Shown one piece after another: positions 61,498 to 64,000 of a stretch of 64,000 nucleotides of DNA (positions within the stretch are counted from its first letter, which is position 1; every line of letters starts with the position of its first letter). Origin of the DNA: an uncultured Bacteroides sp. (GTDB lineage Bacteria > Bacteroidota > Bacteroidia > Bacteroidales > Bacteroidaceae); assembly GCA_949289295.1 (NCBI GenBank), contig CASENM010000027.1:100823-164822 (forward strand). The letters run 5' to 3'. The notes under the pieces are model-generated. The model was given only the letters and a program-made list of their open reading frames with translations, made no database searches and was not told the DNA's origin. The position numbers were made by a program, and so were the translations under genes.

Positions 61498-63666
61498 ATG
61501 AAAAAAGCGAACATTATCAAACATTCCTGGGGAGCGGGTGTGCTGTGTGCACTTGTGCTGGCTTCTTGTGCAGGAGGGAATCCTGACGCTGTCTGTCTGA
61601 TTCCGAAACCGGCGGAGATGCAAATGCATGGAGGCTTTTTCAAGGCCGACAGCTCCATGATTCTTGCACCTGATGGAGAGAAGGTGCGTTATGTGGTCGA
61701 TTCGGCATTGGCCGGAGTGGGAGACGAAGGTTACAGACTGACAGTCGATGGAGACGGCATTGAACTGAAAGCCGCGACTGAGGCTGGAGTATTCTATGGA
61801 AAACAAACTTTGTTGCAGATGCTGGGGAATGAGGGCATTCCTTGTGTGGAGATAGAAGACAGTCCGCGCTTCGGCTACAGAGGCCTGCATCTGGATGTAT
61901 CAAGACATATTTTCTCTAAGGAAGAAATCATGAAGCTGATTGATGTGATGTCTTCCTATAAGTTCAACAGACTGCACCTGCACCTGACCGACGCCGGAGG
62001 CTGGCGGTTGAAGATGGACAAGTATCCGCGCCTTACCTCGCACGGTGCTTTCAGAACGGAATCTGACTGGCGGAAGTGGTGGGATGGAAACGACCGCAAG
62101 TATCTGCCGGAAGGTACGGAAGGAGCATACGGAGGGTATTATACGAAAGATGACATGCGCCAGATTGTGGCTTATGCGGCCGACAGGTTTGTCACTATAA
62201 TACCTGAAGTGGAATTTCCCGGACATTCGGAAGAAGTCTTTGCGGCTTATCCGGAACTGTGCTGTAGCGGAAAGCCTTATACGGGAGGTGACTTCTGTAT
62301 CGGCAATCCCAAATCGTATGAATTCATGGAAGATGTGCTGACGGAGATTATGGAGGTATTCCCTTCCGAGCTCATCCATATCGGTGGGGATGAGGCTGGG
62401 AAACAGAACTGGAAGACTTGCCCCAAATGTCAGGCTCTTATGAGAAAGGAAGGCATGAAGAGTGTGGAAGAGCTCCAGAGCCATTTTATCCACGAGGTGG
62501 AGGAGTTTGTCAATTCAAAAGGCCGGCGTATCATAGGCTGGGACGAGATTCTTGAAGGAGGACTTGCGCCGCGGGCTTCCGTGATGTCATGGAGAGGCGA
62601 GGAGGCCGGATTCAAGTCTGCCGCGATGGGGCATGATGTGGTGATGACTCCGGGCGGCTACATGTATCTCGACTTCTATCAGGCTTTTCCGAACACACAG
62701 CCGTATGCCATAGGCGGATATACTCCGGTGAAGAAGGTTTACAGTTATAATCCTTTGCCTGACGATTCCTTGACTGCCGATCGCGAGAAGCATATCCTGG
62801 GTGTGCAGGCCAATACATGGACTGAATACATTAAGGATGAAAAGCATCTGGAATACATGATGTTCCCGCGTGCGCTAGCCGTAGCGGAAATCGGTTGGAC
62901 TCCTCAGAGCCTGAGAGACTGGAACGACTTCAAGGTACGTCTTAACCGTCATGTAGAGACTCTGCACAGACGGGGAGTCAATGCTTTCCCCTTGTCGTAT
63001 GAGATTGATTTCAGTATGGAGGTGGATACGGTGGCCCGACAGATCACGGTGGCTTTCGATGCGGAGAAATATCCGGCGGAAATCCGCTATACTACCGACG
63101 GTACGGTGCCCGACGCTTCGTCGCCGGTGTATGACAAGCCTGTGGTGGTAAAGGATTCGGCACACATTGTAGCTGGTATTTTTGTGGACGGAAAGCTGAT
63201 GGGGGATGTCTCCGAGAAGAAAGTGGATTATCATCGGGGCATCAATAAGCCGATTCATTACAACAGCGAATTGTATCCCGGATACATGGCCGGAGGCATG
63301 AATGCCTTGCTCGACGGTTATCGTGGAGGACTGACTTATGCAGACCAACGCTGGCAAGGGTATCTTGACAATCTGGACTGTGTGGTGGACATGGGCGAGC
63401 AGACCGAGATACATAAGGTTTCATCGCGCTGGATGCAGCTTATCGGACCGGGTGTGTACCAGCCGGAATACGTGGAACTGTATGTTTCCGATAACGGTGA
63501 TGACTTCGAGTTGTGCGGCAAGATAGATACGGACATCAAACAAGATGACTCACAGCTCAAGTTCCAGGAATATGCCTTTTCCGGAAACTGGAAAGGCCGT
63601 TATGTACGTATCAAGGCAAAAAATCCGAAAGGCTTCATTTTTGTTGACGAGATTGTAGTCTGGTAA
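61498..63666 (+). CDS. GH20 beta-N-acetylhexosaminidase lipoprotein
   Basis: A 722-residue lipoprotein (lipobox LASC, C24) that removes terminal GlcNAc or GalNAc from glycans. An N-terminal GH20b domain covers about 30-120. The catalytic barrel (about 125-480) has YRGLHLDVSRHIF, LHLHLTDAGGWR and the catalytic pair D298-E299 in HIGGDEAGKQNW. After it come a chitobiase C-terminal-like beta domain (about 500-580) and a discoidin-like domain (about 610-722). No SusC/SusD pair is adjacent, so it is not in an obvious polysaccharide locus. The start is ATG 61498. Confidence 0.95.
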   Translation: MKKANIIKHSWGAGVLCALVLASCAGGNPDAVCLIPKPAEMQMHGGFFKADSSMILAPDGEKVRYVVDSALAGVGDEGYRLTVDGDGIELKAATEAGVFYGKQTLLQMLGNEGIPCVEIEDSPRFGYRGLHLDVSRHIFSKEEIMKLIDVMSSYKFNRLHLHLTDAGGWRLKMDKYPRLTSHGAFRTESDWRKWWDGNDRKYLPEGTEGAYGGYYTKDDMRQIVAYAADRFVTIIPEVEFPGHSEEVFAAYPELCCSGKPYTGGDFCIGNPKSYEFMEDVLTEIMEVFPSELIHIGGDEAGKQNWKTCPKCQALMRKEGMKSVEELQSHFIHEVEEFVNSKGRRIIGWDEILEGGLAPRASVMSWRGEEAGFKSAAMGHDVVMTPGGYMYLDFYQAFPNTQPYAIGGYTPVKKVYSYNPLPDDSLTADREKHILGVQANTWTEYIKDEKHLEYMMFPRALAVAEIGWTPQSLRDWNDFKVRLNRHVETLHRRGVNAFPLSYEIDFSMEVDTVARQITVAFDAEKYPAEIRYTTDGTVPDASSPVYDKPVVVKDSAHIVAGIFVDGKLMGDVSEKKVDYHRGINKPIHYNSELYPGYMAGGMNALLDGYRGGLTYADQRWQGYLDNLDCVVDMGEQTEIHKVSSRWMQLIGPGVYQPEYVELYVSDNGDDFELCGKIDTDIKQDDSQLKFQEYAFSGNWKGRYVRIKAKNPKGFIFVDEIVVW

Positions 63667-63686
63667 TCAGCATGTAGAGCATAATA

Positions 63687-63755
63687 AAGAAGGCTGTTTC
63701 AAATCAGGAACGATATTTTTTGGATTGTCCGGTTCCGGTTTGAGACAGCCTTCTT
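63687..63755. terminator. terminator after GH20 gene, AGGCTGT-stem type
   Basis: Long stem, 63687-63711 with 63732-63755, with a few mismatches, followed by TTTCC on the plus strand. Its core AAGGCTGTTTC/GAGACAGCCTT resembles the terminator at 37862-37904. The A-rich flank on the left makes it usable by the convergent gene on the right. Confidence 0.82.
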
Positions 63756-63785
63756 TTTCCTGACTTTATCATTGCGTCACCCAAA

Positions 63786-63998
63786 TCAGAGATTCAGCCA
63801 GTCATCGGTATTGATGAGGTAGGATATAGTCCTCTCCTCCTCGGTAATGCAGAGGGTTCTTTTTACAATGTCGTTATTCTTCGGGTGTGCGATCTCAATA
63901 GTAACTATCGTCTCGGCTATCCTCAGAGTCTCATCTACAGAGTATGGACATCCGGATAGTTTCAATAACCTTTCAAGTTCCTTGTATACTTTCAATGC
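63786..63998 (-). CDS. uncharacterised protein, N-terminus beyond window edge
   Basis: The C-terminal 70 or so residues of a protein I do not recognise. The visible part has a helix (LKVYKELERLLKLSG), a mixed segment TLRIAETIVTIEIAHPKN and an end TDDWLNL. A TTG at 63995 could start it, but the frame remains open to the window edge, so a start beyond 64000 is more likely. It is convergent with the GH20 gene. Confidence 0.55.
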   Translation of the reverse strand, partial: ALKVYKELERLLKLSGCPYSVDETLRIAETIVTIEIAHPKNNDIVKRTLCITEEERTISYLINTDDWLNL

Positions 63999-64000
63999 AA

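Noticed and set aside
61498-63666. A polysaccharide utilization locus around the GH20 enzyme
   Set aside because: No SusC/SusD pair, hybrid two-component regulator or anti-sigma/ECF pair lies next to it.

Overview
The window is a stretch of Bacteroidales chromosome, most like Bacteroides, Phocaeicola or a close relative. The evidence is the gene families (SusC/TonB-type barrels, DUF4251, DUF4136, DUF5686, DUF2582, a Bacteroidetes-type LptE and a reverse-order rubrerythrin), a menaquinone pathway that starts from isochorismate, and many promoters with the Bacteroidetes form (a TTG or TTTG box, 19-20 nt, then TAnnTTTG). I cannot fix the species. Nearly all of it looks like core genome. I see no phage, transposase, conjugative or CRISPR genes, and base composition looks even by eye.

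Layout. 1-8.8 kb: a leftward menaquinone operon, thioesterase-menF-menD-menB-[outer-membrane receptor]-menC-menE, with menE running off the left edge. 9-15.6 kb: a small winged-helix gene, tRNA-Ala, a GNAT acetyltransferase, queH, a membrane-anchored unknown, three envelope proteins (DUF4251, DUF4136, beta-barrel), a duplicated tRNA-Glu and a TrpB2-type tryptophan synthase. 15.8-21.5 kb: TrkH-TrkA potassium uptake, mltG, a membrane protein and an NlpE-like lipoprotein. 21.9-26.5 kb: a phosphate-uptake operon (porin-pstS-pstC-pstA-pstB) without phoU. 26.6-30.1 kb: a PfkB kinase divergent from inositol-3-phosphate synthase, then an aldose epimerase. 30.6-37.8 kb: a DUF5686 receptor, then sigma-54 activator-lptE-TPR-secG, then a DUF418 membrane protein with a small coupled partner. 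37.9-41.2 kb: PerR-rubrerythrin and nadE. 41.4-46 kb: a leftward phoH-purC-menG-aroE-hydrolase cluster. 46-51.4 kb: an M23 peptidase, a C69 dipeptidase and phosphoglucomutase. 51.6-57.8 kb: an ilv operon (ilvD-ilvB-ilvN-acyl-ACP thioesterase-ilvC) behind a leader-peptide attenuator. 58-64 kb: a large amidase-like protein, a nitroreductase, a GH20 hexosaminidase and a gene cut by the right edge.

Themes. Menaquinone synthesis is covered by menF, D, C, E, B, a probable DHNA-CoA thioesterase and the distant menG; menA and a recognisable menH are not here. Several genes serve envelope building and remodelling (mltG, lptE, secG, M23 peptidase, amidase, GH20).

The most interesting signals lie between genes. 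They are a complete, previously unannotated ilv transcription attenuator (leader peptide rich in Leu, Val and Ile, with competing antiterminator and terminator); a two-copy hairpin element whose loop is conserved while its stem changes; a palindromic AAAACGCTTCGGCGTTT repeat in two places; a MITE-like imperfect hairpin of about 125 bp after ilvC; and a PerR-box-like operator just downstream of the perR promoter.
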